64,000 nt of DNA from Thozetella sp. PMI_491 (GCA_021432635.1 MU270021.1:1124594-1188593); one strand, 5' to 3'. Positions 35,952-46,388 are shown, counted from the first letter of the stretch. The notes: generated by a model not told the origin, from the sequence alone. Numbers and translations: made by a program.

Positions 35952-36573
35952 GAAATGCTTATCAGGGCCCACGTCGTAGATCAGTTTCCTGGGGCACTAT
36001 GAACAGATTCGATTCAGTAAAATTTGGACAACAGCCTCGATTCTTCGTCTGTACGTCAAGTGCAGGAAATGTGGTTGCTCTTTTTAAACTCCTTGCATAA
36101 CTTCCATAAAATCAAAATCTTCAACTTCTAGCATTTAGGTCCACAGCTCACCCTTATTGCTGATCTTGAATGGTTTCAATATCTTCCTGGGCGGTGCAAT
36201 ATACGTGGCGAGATACCCGAGAAGAGGGCATTTGTCGATTGATACAAAGGAAGTCGAGCGACAATGCACGTACAGCACCAGTCGCTTCTCGCTAGTTAGT
36301 TAGTGACTGCACGGTAGGTCGCTCAGTTATCCGGCGGTTTGTGTTCAGAGCTGCTAGGCGTCGGATGCCTCCGCCGCCGCCCCCCTCTTTTCAGGCTGGT
36401 GGCACGTGCGGCAACCAGCTACACGCCTCGCCGGTTTAGCTTCTCCCACAGGCCCCGGAAGCAAAACCTCGCAACCCCCCACCCCCCCTCGGCAACGATC
36501 TATCCCTATGCACCGCCGCAGCTCCTAACCACTTTTATCAACACGTATGTGATCGTAGCTTCGGGTGTGGATC
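35952..36573. other. intergenic, promoter of Zn2Cys6 regulator
   Basis: No gene. C-rich runs (CCGCCGCCGCCCCCC near 36370; CCCCCCACCCCCCC near 36475) are prominent just upstream of the regulator. Confidence 0.4.
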
Positions 36574-38798
36574 ATGGATGACTCCTCCGGTCATGCGCAG
36601 CCCGAAATGTCAAGGCGGCAAGCCGTCAATGTATGTCTTGCCTCTGCTGTGAGGGGAGATCCGGAGCGTTGCTGATGTCGCGTTTGAGGCCTGCTCGGCA
36701 TGCCGAGATCGCAAGATACGATGCGATGAAGGAAGGCCGTCATGCGGCCGGTGTGTACGCCTAGGGCTGTCCTGCACTTACGTGGAGACAATCAACTCCA
36801 AGTACGCCGGAACATCCCGATGCTCGTTGGACACTGCGTGCTCAAGATGACGGCAGGAAAGCCCTTCATGTGCAAGAACTAGCCGACACGCTGAGGCGTA
36901 TGGAATCGAAAATAGACGCTCTCATGGACAGTCGCGGTCGCGAGGGCTCGACCGCCGCGCTCGACTCTGCAGACATGACGAATTCGCAGAACTGTCGCCC
37001 TTCACTGCCGTTGGGCAGATCGCTTGGCTGGGACAGCTCGTTCCAGCCTATGCAGGAGCTTGCAATCCCTAAGAGGCATCTCACGGCCCCGCAGCATTTG
37101 CTAGCATGGCCATGCTCGCCAATTCGACTCACAGACTGGGAACGGCGATATCCTCTTCAGCTCGAGGTAAGAAGGCCGAAACAAGAGCCGAACATTTCCG
37201 TCGCCATGGCCGAGGAATGGCTGGCTGGACTCTCAGTAGACCGAATCCGTCTCTTCGCAGCACTTTATTTTGCCCATCTACATCCGCAACACCTTATCCT
37301 AGATGAGGACTCCTTTTACGGTCTGCATCTACAGCGCGCCATAGAGCACGGCTTCAAGGATGGCATAGACAGTTGCTTGGTCCTATTAGTGCTCTGCCTT
37401 GGCGTTATGGCTTGCCGTCACGCTGACAGCTCACAGTGGTCCCATGGTGAACGTGCATTGGAAACACCGGCTTGCGGGCTAGGATTATTGAGTCTGGCGG
37501 TGGGGATCTTTCGCAGGGACCACGAAACTGACTGGCACAGCGTTCAATGCCTCCTGCTCATGGGGTAAGTGCCAATCCTGACGTTTTGAACTGCTTTGTA
37601 TGATGAACCCTCTACGCGTAGGCCCCACTGACCATGTGTGAGTAGTCTACTCCACAATGCTGAACTGCAAGTTTATGATCATTGGCGGGCTATAAACCAA
37701 GCCTGTTCGATGATTATGATTCTTATGTCTTTGTAGGTTAACAGAGCGATGAGGGACGGAAAAGCCATTGACTCTGATTTCACAGGCAAGAAAAGCTTGA
37801 ACCGAATCATTGCCAGCTCTATTGGATTGCCTATCTCCAGGAAAGGTATTTGTGAAAGGGTTCCGGAGAGATTGGAATTTTGTCGCTAATGGTTTGGGTG
37901 TGAAGTCAGATTCTAGCCGAATTAGACTTCCCCCCTAGCGGAGTGAGCGGCTCGGAGAACGTCGTTCCTCTTCCACTAGCTCCCACCTCCGATACCAATC
38001 CACATCAGCAAGACTATCAGTCGTTCTTTCTGGCGCTCATATCGATGCGGCGGCTGCTGAACCGGATCCATTCCTACATCTACAATCAAGGCAAGTACCC
38101 ATGTTATCGCAAACTACAATCTTTACTGAGTCGTTGCTAGATAGTCTGTCTTCCCCGCCTCCTGCTGTTGTTGCCGAGCTAGACCGCCAGATAGAACAGT
38201 GGAAAGCTTGCCTACCTGAAGTGCACCAATTTCCAAATCTATCACTGGCACAGGAACTGGAGAGCACTCGGTTGAACTACCGACGGTCATTGCCGGACAG
38301 ACTAATAGGCCATCTCAAGACTCGCTACTATTCCGCCAAAGCTATCCTCTACCGGTCCTGTGTCTACGCGGCGCTCAACCCAGAAATGAAAGATCATATG
38401 TCAGCGAGTGACATTCGCGGTGCTCAAATAGCTCTATCGTCCGCGCTTTTGTCTGTCTTGGCCGGCGGCATACTTCATGAGCCTTGCGAATATTTGCTTC
38501 ACCCTATCAATGCCTGGCGAACGTAAGCATTATACCCGTCGCCAAACTGTACTGCTCACAATATGGGCCATCGACTCATGTCAGCCACAGTCTTTTCGCG
38601 GCCGAGATACAGGTGGCGTTCACAATTCGAAATGCGCAACTTGCAAGCTCTATGCTCCCTCCGGGATGGGAGATGATTCAATACGCGCGTAAGAAGGCCG
38701 TCACGCAAGCAGCTCCTGATATGTCCCCGACATTAGCGCGGGATTATGAGCTACTGAAATCTATCGTCGCCGCCGGTCCGAAACCTGGTATCTGGTAG
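36574..38798 (+). CDS. Zn(II)2Cys6 transcription factor, fungal_trans domain
   Basis: Eight exons (36574-36630, 36689-36801, 36857-37564, 37646-37732, 37786-37845, 37906-38090, 38141-38522, 38591-38798) give 599 residues with every phase matching. The zinc cluster ([21 protein letters not shown]...C) opens exon 2 and is followed by a predicted coiled coil ([17 protein letters not shown]). The regulatory domain has the usual landmarks ([23 protein letters not shown] across intron 3; [13 protein letters not shown] across intron 4). Intron 6 begins with GCAAGT, another GC-AG intron; no GT choice keeps the frame. Its place next to the GH78 gene makes it a candidate regulator of rhamnoside use, comparable in position, not proven function, to known rhamnose regulators. 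Confidence 0.85.
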
Positions 38799-40527
38799 GT
38801 AATTTAGCCGGCCGTTTAAGTCGCCGAACAGAGATCGAACGACAGCTGTGCTACATAACGTGCGGTATCAATGACCACGTAGTGATAAGCATATCGGCAC
38901 ATTAGATTGTCCTTCAACTCTCAAGGATACGAGTACGAGCTTTCCCTCTATCTCCTCCTTCACTTTCAATAAAGAGACTGTAGGAATGAAATCTACGGCC
39001 TTTTTCATTCCTCTGTGCCAGCTACATAAAGACTCGGATGGTGCGTTCAAGTAGTTGAATTTGCTGTGTGTAGAACATATTGCCATCCTTGTGCACCTAT
39101 GATTCACTCAGCATTAGCAAGACAGTAGTTGCAATAGATTGGTACATTTCAACTGCCATTCTTATGCAATTGAGGCGTTCGGTCGAGCAACGGGCTCCAG
39201 GGAATCTCCGATTTGTACTACCCAGGTTTTTAAGGTGATTAAATTTTCATAACTTAATTAGCATGCTGCGTTGGCGATTCACTAGCCTCCAGGATGGCCG
39301 TAAAGACTGGACATGCCTCATGTGACGAGAGTATTTAATAGTTTCTATGGTAGATTCGGCATCGTACCGTTTTGCGGAATACTTGTTCGGGCTAATCCAG
39401 GTAGTTCCGTCACATTCACAGGCTACACTTAGATAGAATTCGCGCAGCGTCCAAGTTGTTCCCCTGGCAACTTAACACATATCTCGAAACCGGGCATTTT
39501 CACGAAATCAGAAGGAATAGCGAGTTTTTTCCACCTCATCACCTCGCATTCAGATAACCGCCGCAAGTTTCGATACACAGGTGTCAAGTTAATGGTTTCG
39601 CAAGAAACGGGTGACCGTAAGTGTAGATCACTTTTTTGGGGGGGGGGCTTCCGATAATATGATGCACTTGTAAGCTCTGGGACTGACTGAGTATCTTATT
39701 AATGCAGGCTTGCTGTTTCTCTTCATCCTCCAGCAACATCTCTATCGAGGACGTCCCATAGTCGAGATAACGATGATCGAGACATTGCGAAAGATATAAC
39801 AGCTTCGTTAAAGGCAAGGAAATAAGTTCTGCTGGACGAAGACAGGTTTATATTTATCCGCTCGTTATTGGTACACGACGGCAGCATGGAAAACCCAGGG
39901 TGGCTAGCCCTCGAGCGGTATGGCTACTCTGGTTACTTATCTACGTATAGCAATTAGCTACCGACAGCTCTAACGTACGTCTTTGCTTAAGAGAAAACTC
40001 GAATCAACACTGCATACCAGCTATAAAGAACGCAATTGAGCAGAGCATCCGCTGACATAGATCCAATAAACTGTTCCATCACCGAGTAAGCCACACAAGA
40101 GAGCCACGCTAGCAATTTTTAGCATTCTATCAAGCAGAAAAATAAGTATAGTATATTGTCAATGCGTATTGACAAGATTTAGCCCTGAACGTACTAATTT
40201 GTGCGTGAGGCTCGATTAACCACCCTTGATAGACAATTATATGTAGGCAGGGTCTGAGTGTGTTAGACCCTCTACCACACAGAGGACCATACAACCGTGG
40301 GACTGCATGAAACCCTAAGTTAGGAAAATGCTATTAAGTAATATCTATGGTAAGGTTAGGGTTGGATATGGGGATGGATCAGCTGGCCTGCTGATCTTGG
40401 ACCAGCTGGACCTCTGACACCATCTGTTGGGGCGGCAATGAACCGCTTCCACTAAGACCGCTATATTTCTGATCATGATGTCGAAGGGGATTCGAGTACG
40501 AAGTTGTGTCGAACAAACATTCGCCAT
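38799..40527. other. AT-rich gene-free spacer between clusters
   Basis: 1.7 kb visibly richer in A+T than its surroundings, with a G10 run at 39638-39647 and no supported exon. It separates the sugar cluster from the peptide cluster. I saw no transposon ends. Confidence 0.5.
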
Positions 40528-42215
40528 TTAATCCTCAACAGTTTCTTCTAAAAGAAACACAGGTAAGGCGGCAAGGACTGCTATAGCCGAGAGACCGGAC
40601 CAGGGCACGAAAGAAGAGTGTACAGAATCCCCCCACGAATACAAAAGACCAATAGTGAATGTACCAGATGCCCTTAATATACTTGTAGAGACCAAGGCCA
40701 CATTATTCAGCCAACTGAGATGCTGCATGTTCGTGCTGGAGTTGCTGAGCAGAACTAATGAACATGGAAACGCAAACATGGCGGATAGGCTCTTGAGTAG
40801 AAGCAGAATGCTAAGTGCCGTTGCTTGAAGCACAGGATAACCATTCAGTACCGGGAGGAAAGGGATACCGATATAGATAATTGGAAAGCAGAGTGCACAC
40901 AGCCGAAAACATGCGGCATTTCCGTATCGTTGGGTAATGGTGTTGAACAAAAGAAGCTGCGCCACAACCACAACGACGCCGCTGATAGTAAAGTAGAGGC
41001 CGACCTGGGCTGTGGTCATGCCAAGACCTTCATTTGTTTTGCGATCGGCGTGTAGAATCACCGGCGTAATCTCGTCAAACACCACACTGTGGGTCGCCAA
41101 TAGAGCTTGAGCTGCGAGATTCAGTAGGCTCCTCCGGTTGAGCCGGTTGCCGAATTCTTCCTTTGCGGGATATGCGCTGGGACTGGTTTCTTCTACCACC
41201 GTTTGTTCGTCGTCATCTCTAACCAATTCATACACAGACTCTTCTCTTTCTGTACCTATGCTCTCCTTAGTTTTGGGTGGGGCTAGGCGGTAAACTAGCT
41301 GAACGAGGAATTGACCCAAAGATACTCCGTAGTCTTTTCTGTGGTAAAATATGGAGCTGGTTTCCTATGATATGGCGTTAAACAACATGATTATATGCGT
41401 GGACATAGGTCAGCTGTTCTAAGGATACAGAGAATCAAACACGGCAAAGGGCATAACTCACTCGGAAGAAGAGCATGAATAATATCAAGATCAGCATAAG
41501 AAAGCAGCTTCCAACTATATTTGGTGCCAGCCAAGGGAATAGTGTCGTGAATGAAGGAACTTGAGCTCGATCCTGGGAGGATAGGCTATGTCCTGCAAAC
41601 AAACCAGCAGTTGACGGGCCAAGTATACTACCAATATTCCACACCATGCTGTAGAGAGGATTAGAAGAGAGCTGAGGAATATCCCGAGCCACATAATCAT
41701 TGACAAGACTCACGGGAGTATGGACAAGGCAAACGGCCGTAGCTCTTTCTCACGAACCAACTCCACCATGGTCGTCCTTCTTTTGTCAGCTTTATCCTAA
41801 ACTTGTCGTCTGAGAGCTTGAGAGGAACAAACGTACCGAAGCAATCCGATGTCCCCGAGACTGACTCCAATCATACAGCAAGATATCAGACACCAGGGAA
41901 TAGACCCGGATAATCCGAAAACAGTAGTAGACAAGATGGTGACAAGTAGCGCCCCAGCCACGGCAGGCTTCCGGCCAAACCGATCTGAGAGGACGGTCCA
42001 TCCGAAGGTGGAGAGGCACTGAAAGGTAGAAATAAGCCCCAAGCTCACCTCGACCCAGAACCCAACGTCCTGTTGCGAAGAGAGAAACGAAGCCATCATG
42101 GCTGGCTAGAACCTTATCAGCATATTTCCCATCTAGTCCAACCAGCTCGCATCGCCTCGTACCAGGTAAGTCGGGATGGAAGTCAGGACAAAGGGTTCGG
42201 AAAGTCGGCATGCAG
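40528..42215 (-). CDS. MFS transporter (DHA1-like), N-terminal exon unresolved
   Basis: Five minus-strand exons are well supported: 42215-42163, 42069-41837, 41776-41714, 41648-41462 and 41364-40528. They join to ACRLSEPFVLTSIPTYL (helix 1), STFGWTVLSDRFGRKPAVAG (the loop 2-3 signature), GDIGLLRTTMVELVREKELRPFALSILPMVWNIGSILGPSTAGLFAG (helices 4-5), then a central loop and six more helices ending in FLLEETVED. This is a drug:proton-antiporter-like efflux family. The first coding exon should lie within about 42220-42520, where the fragment PLLSSRNNRRPQTS looks like its N-terminus, but no open start in that frame was found. It shares a promoter region with the repeat-peptide gene, so export of that cluster's product is a reasonable guess. 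Confidence 0.78.
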
Positions 42216-42603
42216 CTAGTTCAACGAGTCAATCCAGAGACCGCAAGATCTCGCGCTTTCCTTGACAGTGAACGAACCCAGAAGCGTAATTTGCACCCCC
42301 AACTGATACAGCAGATTTCGTGGACCCAACATCGTGTAGTGTAGTAATTAGCTGGATTCTTTTGAACGTTGTTCTGGATGATGACACTGAAAACTTTGGA
42401 CGAGGGGATAGAGTTTATCAGCCTCGTAAGCCTGGCAGAAGTCTGGGGGCGGCGGTTGTTACGCGAAGATAGAAGAGGCAACGCGATGAGTCAGCAGGAC
42501 GAGATCGCAAGCTGTCCATTGCCCTCCCGGAGTGCCTCGTGGTGCGTGAGTGATTAGACTAGAGACTGGGGTAGAGCTGGTGGGATGAATCCATGGATTA
42601 GGA

Positions 42604-42641
42604 CGGATCATCCCGGGGGGTGTGCTCCCTCCGCGGATCAG
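42604..42641. promoter_or_regulatory. two CGGATCA elements, transporter/peptide-precursor promoter
   Basis: CGGATCA at 42604-42610 and CGGATCAG at 42634-42641 lie between the divergent MFS transporter and the repeat-peptide gene, about 250-290 bp before the latter's start. The second is identical to the octamer repeated upstream of GTP cyclohydrolase. Confidence 0.5.
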
Positions 42642-42889
42642 CTCTAATTTTGAGGGCTTAGCTACGCTAATGAATCGAGATTTGGTTGGATTGCGTAGGA
42701 TAGTTGTGTGGGGACTACAGTTCTAAGTTGCAGTTGGTTTTTCTGAGGATATCGAGTACTAATAGGTTGCACCATCGCCGCCATTCTCACCTCGAATAGC
42801 ACCTCACTATCATCAGCAATCACATCAAACAATTCTTTAAATAAACCAACATAAACATAAAGTTAAGAGATTTTTTCATCATCTTCAAC

Positions 42890-43453
42890 ATGCACTCCGC
42901 AACTTTCATCCAGTATCTTGCCGGCCTGCTTTCGGTAGCCGCTGCGCTTCCAACCCCGGTCGAAGCCCCGTCCGCCGTCGAAATCCTCTGCTCCGAGAAC
43001 GGTTCTTCAGCTTCATGCGCCGGGCTTGTCTCACGAGAGCCCGACAATACCCCATCTGCTGTCGAGATTCTTTGCAGCAAAGGCCAGTCCTCCGCGCTGT
43101 GCGCTGGACTCGTCCAGCGGGGTGCGGATTCTGAACCTTCCGCAGTCGAAATCCTCTGTAGCAAAGATGAGTCTTCGGCACTCTGCGCTGGACTAGTTCA
43201 AAGAGACCCAGAGTCCGATCCTTCCGCCGTGGAAATACTCTGCAGCAAAGATGAGTCCTCAGCTACGTGCGCTGGGCTTGTCGCGCGCAAGCCTGAGACA
43301 ACCCCATCTGCGGTCGAAATTCTTTGCAGCAAGGATGAAAACTCGGCTCTGTGCGCGGGGCTAGTTCAGCGGGATTCGTCTGCTGTCGAAATTCTCTGCA
43401 GCAAGGACGAGAACTCTGCGCTGTGTGCCGGGTTGGTTGAGCGTCAGGACTAA
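42890..43453 (+). CDS. secreted multi-repeat peptide precursor (RiPP or pheromone-like)
   Basis: A single exon of 187 residues: a signal peptide (about 1-19, ending LSVAAALP) and then six copies of SAVEILCSxxxSSAxCAGLVxR, starting at residues 28, 56, 84, 112, 140 and 164. Each copy has two cysteines spaced C-X8-C and ends in Arg. Between copies 1-5 lie six-residue spacers (EPDNTP, GADSEP, DPESDP, KPETTP), which resemble the X-Pro/X-Ala dipeptides removed by Ste13 after Kex2 cleavage in alpha-factor precursors. The repeats differ mostly at synonymous sites, a sign that the peptide is under selection. There are no aromatic residues in the repeat, unlike known dikaritin cores that use Tyr. With a UstY/DUF3328 gene 2 kb away, a RiPP precursor is likely; a secreted signalling peptide is the alternative. 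A possible intron follows the stop. Confidence 0.82.
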   Translation: MHSATFIQYLAGLLSVAAALPTPVEAPSAVEILCSENGSSASCAGLVSREPDNTPSAVEILCSKGQSSALCAGLVQRGADSEPSAVEILCSKDESSALCAGLVQRDPESDPSAVEILCSKDESSATCAGLVARKPETTPSAVEILCSKDENSALCAGLVQRDSSAVEILCSKDENSALCAGLVERQD

Positions 43454-44077
43454 ATGTACGTTCCCTACCTTCCATTGCGCCTTTTTTTCTGACGGTTCTC
43501 ATATTAGTATTGCAAATGGGTCTTGGGGTATATGACGAAGGGTTGTTGAGGAGTATGTAGCAGATAGCAGTAGGGTCTTTAAATTCTATCATGTCTCCTT
43601 TCCGCGGCTTCTTCAATACTTCAAATACTCGTGTAATGGCCGAGTCGGTAAAAGGCTACGATTATGCTTGGCACACTCAAATTTTCTGTAGAGTAGATGC
43701 AAAATAAGGACGCAAATATGTGCGATCTGGCCTTGCGCAAGTTGATATTCGGCTCCAATTATGAAACCTCTTTGCCAGAAGCGGCCGGCAAAGAGAATGT
43801 CAAAGCCATATCAATGTTCCCGAGAAATAAATTGTGCACTTAATTATCATATCCAAGAGAGAGAAATATATACTCATTCTCGAAAGGTGGATGGTGAGCT
43901 ACGTACAGCAGGTGCCTACGCTTCAAGTCTAGCCGACCTTGTGCCTAAGCCGAGCCGATGTCGTATGGAAAATGAAACATGAATGATGTGCGAGAAATAA
44001 ATTCGGAGCTAGTGCAACGGAAAGTAAGAGTTCTTTCATCATTGAGCAGGTGAGAAAAATCGTATGGACCTGCACAA
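43454..44077. other. intergenic downstream of the peptide gene
   Basis: It begins with a GTACGT..TTAG segment that could be a 3'-UTR intron of the peptide gene. No other gene; a tRNA-like D-arm string near 43637 is not supported. Confidence 0.4.
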
Positions 44078-44117
44078 CGGATCCACGCAACACGAGTTGA
44101 TCCGTCGACGGATCAAC
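44078..44117. promoter_or_regulatory. CGGATC sites including a perfect 22-bp palindrome
   Basis: A CGGATCC lies at 44078-44084. At 44096-44117 is a perfect inverted repeat: GTTGATCCGTC followed directly by its complement GACGGATCAAC. It sits about 280 bp before the PTPS-like gene and looks like a dimeric regulator site containing the CGGATCA element seen in the other cluster promoters. Confidence 0.6.
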
Positions 44118-44364
44118 CCCCATTTGCCGCCACCAGGTCTTTGCCCGCCTTGATCCTCGCTAAACTCGCGAGACACTATGCTCCATATTGTACGCTAAGA
44201 CTAGGCTTTAAATCGTTGTAGGCTGCACCCGATAAACTTACACATTTACTGAAATATCAATTTAACAAGAACTCAGATCTTACCTTGCAAATATAGTACA
44301 CCCGACCATCGCATACAGTATCCAACACGACTAGCAAAGAGGTGACAAAAAAAGTCAATCTAAG

Positions 44365-44372
44365 TTACGTCA
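44365..44372. promoter_or_regulatory. possible bZIP/CRE-like site
   Basis: TTACGTCA (reverse TGACGTAA) occurs 25 bp before the PTPS-like start codon. It fits the general bZIP half-site pattern, but a single octamer could be chance. Confidence 0.25.
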
Positions 44373-44396
44373 CCGCCGTCAGTGCTCCTTTACACT

Positions 44397-44897
44397 ATGC
44401 CGGCCCAGTATAGCTTTACCCTCGAGAGGAAAGATCTGCAGTTCGCTGCTTCACATTTTACTCACTTCGGTCCCAACGAGACCGAAGAACTTCACGGCCA
44501 CAACTTCTTTGTCAAACTTCGCTGCACTGGGAGCCACCTCGATGATCAAGAGCTACTACTCGATATCTTCAAGCCCGAGGAGATCATCCGCAGAGTATGC
44601 GGCACTCTGAATAACCGTGTCTTGCTGGCAGAGGCAAGTCCTCTTGCGAGATTGACGCGTACTACTGAGGGTGTTGACGTGAAGTTTGCCAACAAATCTT
44701 GGCGTTTTCCTCGGGAAGGAGTTGTGGAGCTTCCGATGAAGAATTTGTCTTGTGAAGCATTGGCGAGATATTTTTGGAAAGAAGTGCAGCCGGCATTGTT
44801 AAATACAGGTGTGGAGAGGATGGCTATTGGAATTGAGGAACTGGATGGGGTAGCCTTTTGGTACGAAGACGACGTCGTCTCGAACGCCCGTTTTTAA
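44397..44897 (+). CDS. 6-pyruvoyl-tetrahydropterin synthase/QueD-like protein, altered active site
   Basis: A single exon of 166 residues. The family fold is recognisable: FAASHFTHFG near the N-terminus, HGHNFFVKLRCTG, LSCEALARYFW and IGIEELDGVAF near the C-terminus. The zinc His triad (H20, H33, H35) and the C-terminal pterin-anchoring Glu are kept. The classical catalytic Cys is absent; Glu31 gives ExHGH, which I recall as the signature of the PTPS-III type. The usual LDHKNL block, with the Asp-His pair, reads LNNRVL here. So it may bind a pterin but is unlikely to be an ordinary PTPS. Possible roles are a modified pterin step or a divergent aldolase/lyase activity. It lies between the peptide precursor and the UstY-like gene. 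Confidence 0.82.
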   Translation: MPAQYSFTLERKDLQFAASHFTHFGPNETEELHGHNFFVKLRCTGSHLDDQELLLDIFKPEEIIRRVCGTLNNRVLLAEASPLARLTRTTEGVDVKFANKSWRFPREGVVELPMKNLSCEALARYFWKEVQPALLNTGVERMAIGIEELDGVAFWYEDDVVSNARF

Positions 44898-45478
44898 GCG
44901 TGAAGAGCCTAGTTAGCATGCTATGACAAGAGTTAGCTATATGTTCAACCCTTGGCATAATCAGGAGTATCCTATTGTCCCTATTGTTTATTAGCCTTTA
45001 TCTCTGACTAACTTGGAAGACTCCTGAATTACTCGATACCAGGACCACACAGCTTTGTAGAGACTTGGACGCTATTTTCCAGTTCAATGCCGAGTTTGAA
45101 TAGTTATCACGCTGAAGACTAAGCCTGACTAGTCGCTAGATTAAACGCCAGATCCTCCAGTGACGAGGAATATGGTGAAGTCCAACGGGTCCTAATGTCC
45201 TAGCAGGGATTATGAATGTTCGAAATTTCTAATACAGAGTAACAAAAAATACGTAGTTGAGTCTGTACCTTAAAAGAGGCAAAATTGCTCGCAACGTAGG
45301 TAGTATTGACCCTCGACCGCGAATACGGATTAAAAGCATTATAATAATAGCGACGTAAATATATTTACATTTCTATTTTCCCATTCATGTATGAAAGCCG
45401 TTAGGGTTGTCCAAGTACTTTAAATTACATAGACCAATTGGTTTTGTTTGACCTCCCACTGATGTATTTCTATCTGCG
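44898..45478. other. intergenic between convergent genes
   Basis: AT-rich 3' region shared by the PTPS-like and UstY-like genes. No gene or repeat seen. Confidence 0.4.
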
Positions 45479-46388
45479 TTATTTCGCTGAAGCCTTGTGC
45501 ACATAGCCGTAAGAATTTATCTTGGCCCATTCCTTGTAAGCATCGAAATTCTTGCAAGTCATGGCCTGTCCAACCCCTGCTTCCTTACCTGGCTCTCTTC
45601 CAAGAAGCGTCCCATCCGGGTTGCACACAATATGGGCTCTCAAAGTGTCGACACAGTGCATCGTGTGGTGCCATGCATCGACATCCATAGAAAATTTGTC
45701 AAATTGGTGAAATTTGGTCAAAACGTATCGAATCAACGACTACGGACCGTTAATATCTAGTCCGCGCGAAGACAGACAACGAGGTGAAGAAAATTTGACT
45801 CACAACGCAGTGCATGTGATGGAAACCGGACATCAGATACACAGACAGTGTTCCATCAGGCGTTCTTACGGAAGGGCGAAGGCCCATAGCAGCGACGCGT
45901 TCGTCGGGAAGCACCACCACGCCATCGCCTTCTGTCGTGACCATTAGTACTAGCAACCTTATTTTCTACTACGGAAAGATCGCACCTGGAAACATGGTTC
46001 TCCAATAAGTGTCAGAGACGGTCGCATTATCGTCGAAAAAGCCTTCGGAGAGAAATTCGGTTGTCTGGGTGACGACGCTGGCAAAGCTGTGCGAGGGCGT
46101 ATCGACTAGTAACGTGTAAATTTGAGAATCCCATGCACTTGAAACTCTTTAGAGACAGTACACACGGTAATAATCCCTGGTATCTTTCAAGCTCGATCTC
46201 GCGAACCGATATACAGCAATGTTGGAGATAAGTATAGCTAAGATGAATGAGGCTGGGAGGACTGTTCGCCAGATACGGTTCGCCGATTGTGAGCTCCTCG
46301 TGGCTGTCACGGGTGCATCATCGGCCTCATATTCATCATCGGAGTGAAGAACTAGCCGGGTGTATTCCGGCGCTTCCTTGGACACCAT
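45479..46388 (-). CDS. UstY/DUF3328 family oxidase-like protein
   Basis: Four minus-strand exons (46388-46166, 46105-45986, 45931-45804, 45739-45479) give 243 residues, the standard family size. A single membrane helix spans residues about 42-60 after a short acidic cytoplasmic tail. The catalytic region contains both family motifs: HHMHC (H152-C156) and HTMHC (H182-C186), joined across the last intron. FPEGDGVVVLPDERVAA and a C-terminal DAYKEWAK segment complete the pattern. The 54-bp second intron has a perfect TACTAAT branch site. UstYa/UstYb-type proteins are oxidative tailoring enzymes in fungal RiPP pathways (ustiloxin, phomopsin, asperipin, cyclochlorotine-type clusters). Its nearness to a repeat-peptide gene strongly suggests it modifies that peptide. 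It is divergent from the SDR. Confidence 0.9.

Noticed and set aside
42890-43453. Annotation as a classical alpha-type mating pheromone precursor
   Set aside because: Known filamentous alpha-pheromones carry a WC..xxGQxC-type core and KR sites. Here the repeat has no Trp, C-X8-C spacing and single-Arg ends. Only the processing layout is similar.
43631-43710. tRNA-like string (ATGGCCGAGTCGGTAAAAGGC) resembling a Leu/Ser tRNA D-arm
   Set aside because: No acceptor stem, anticodon stem or GGTTCGA T-loop follows. At most a relic; not annotated.
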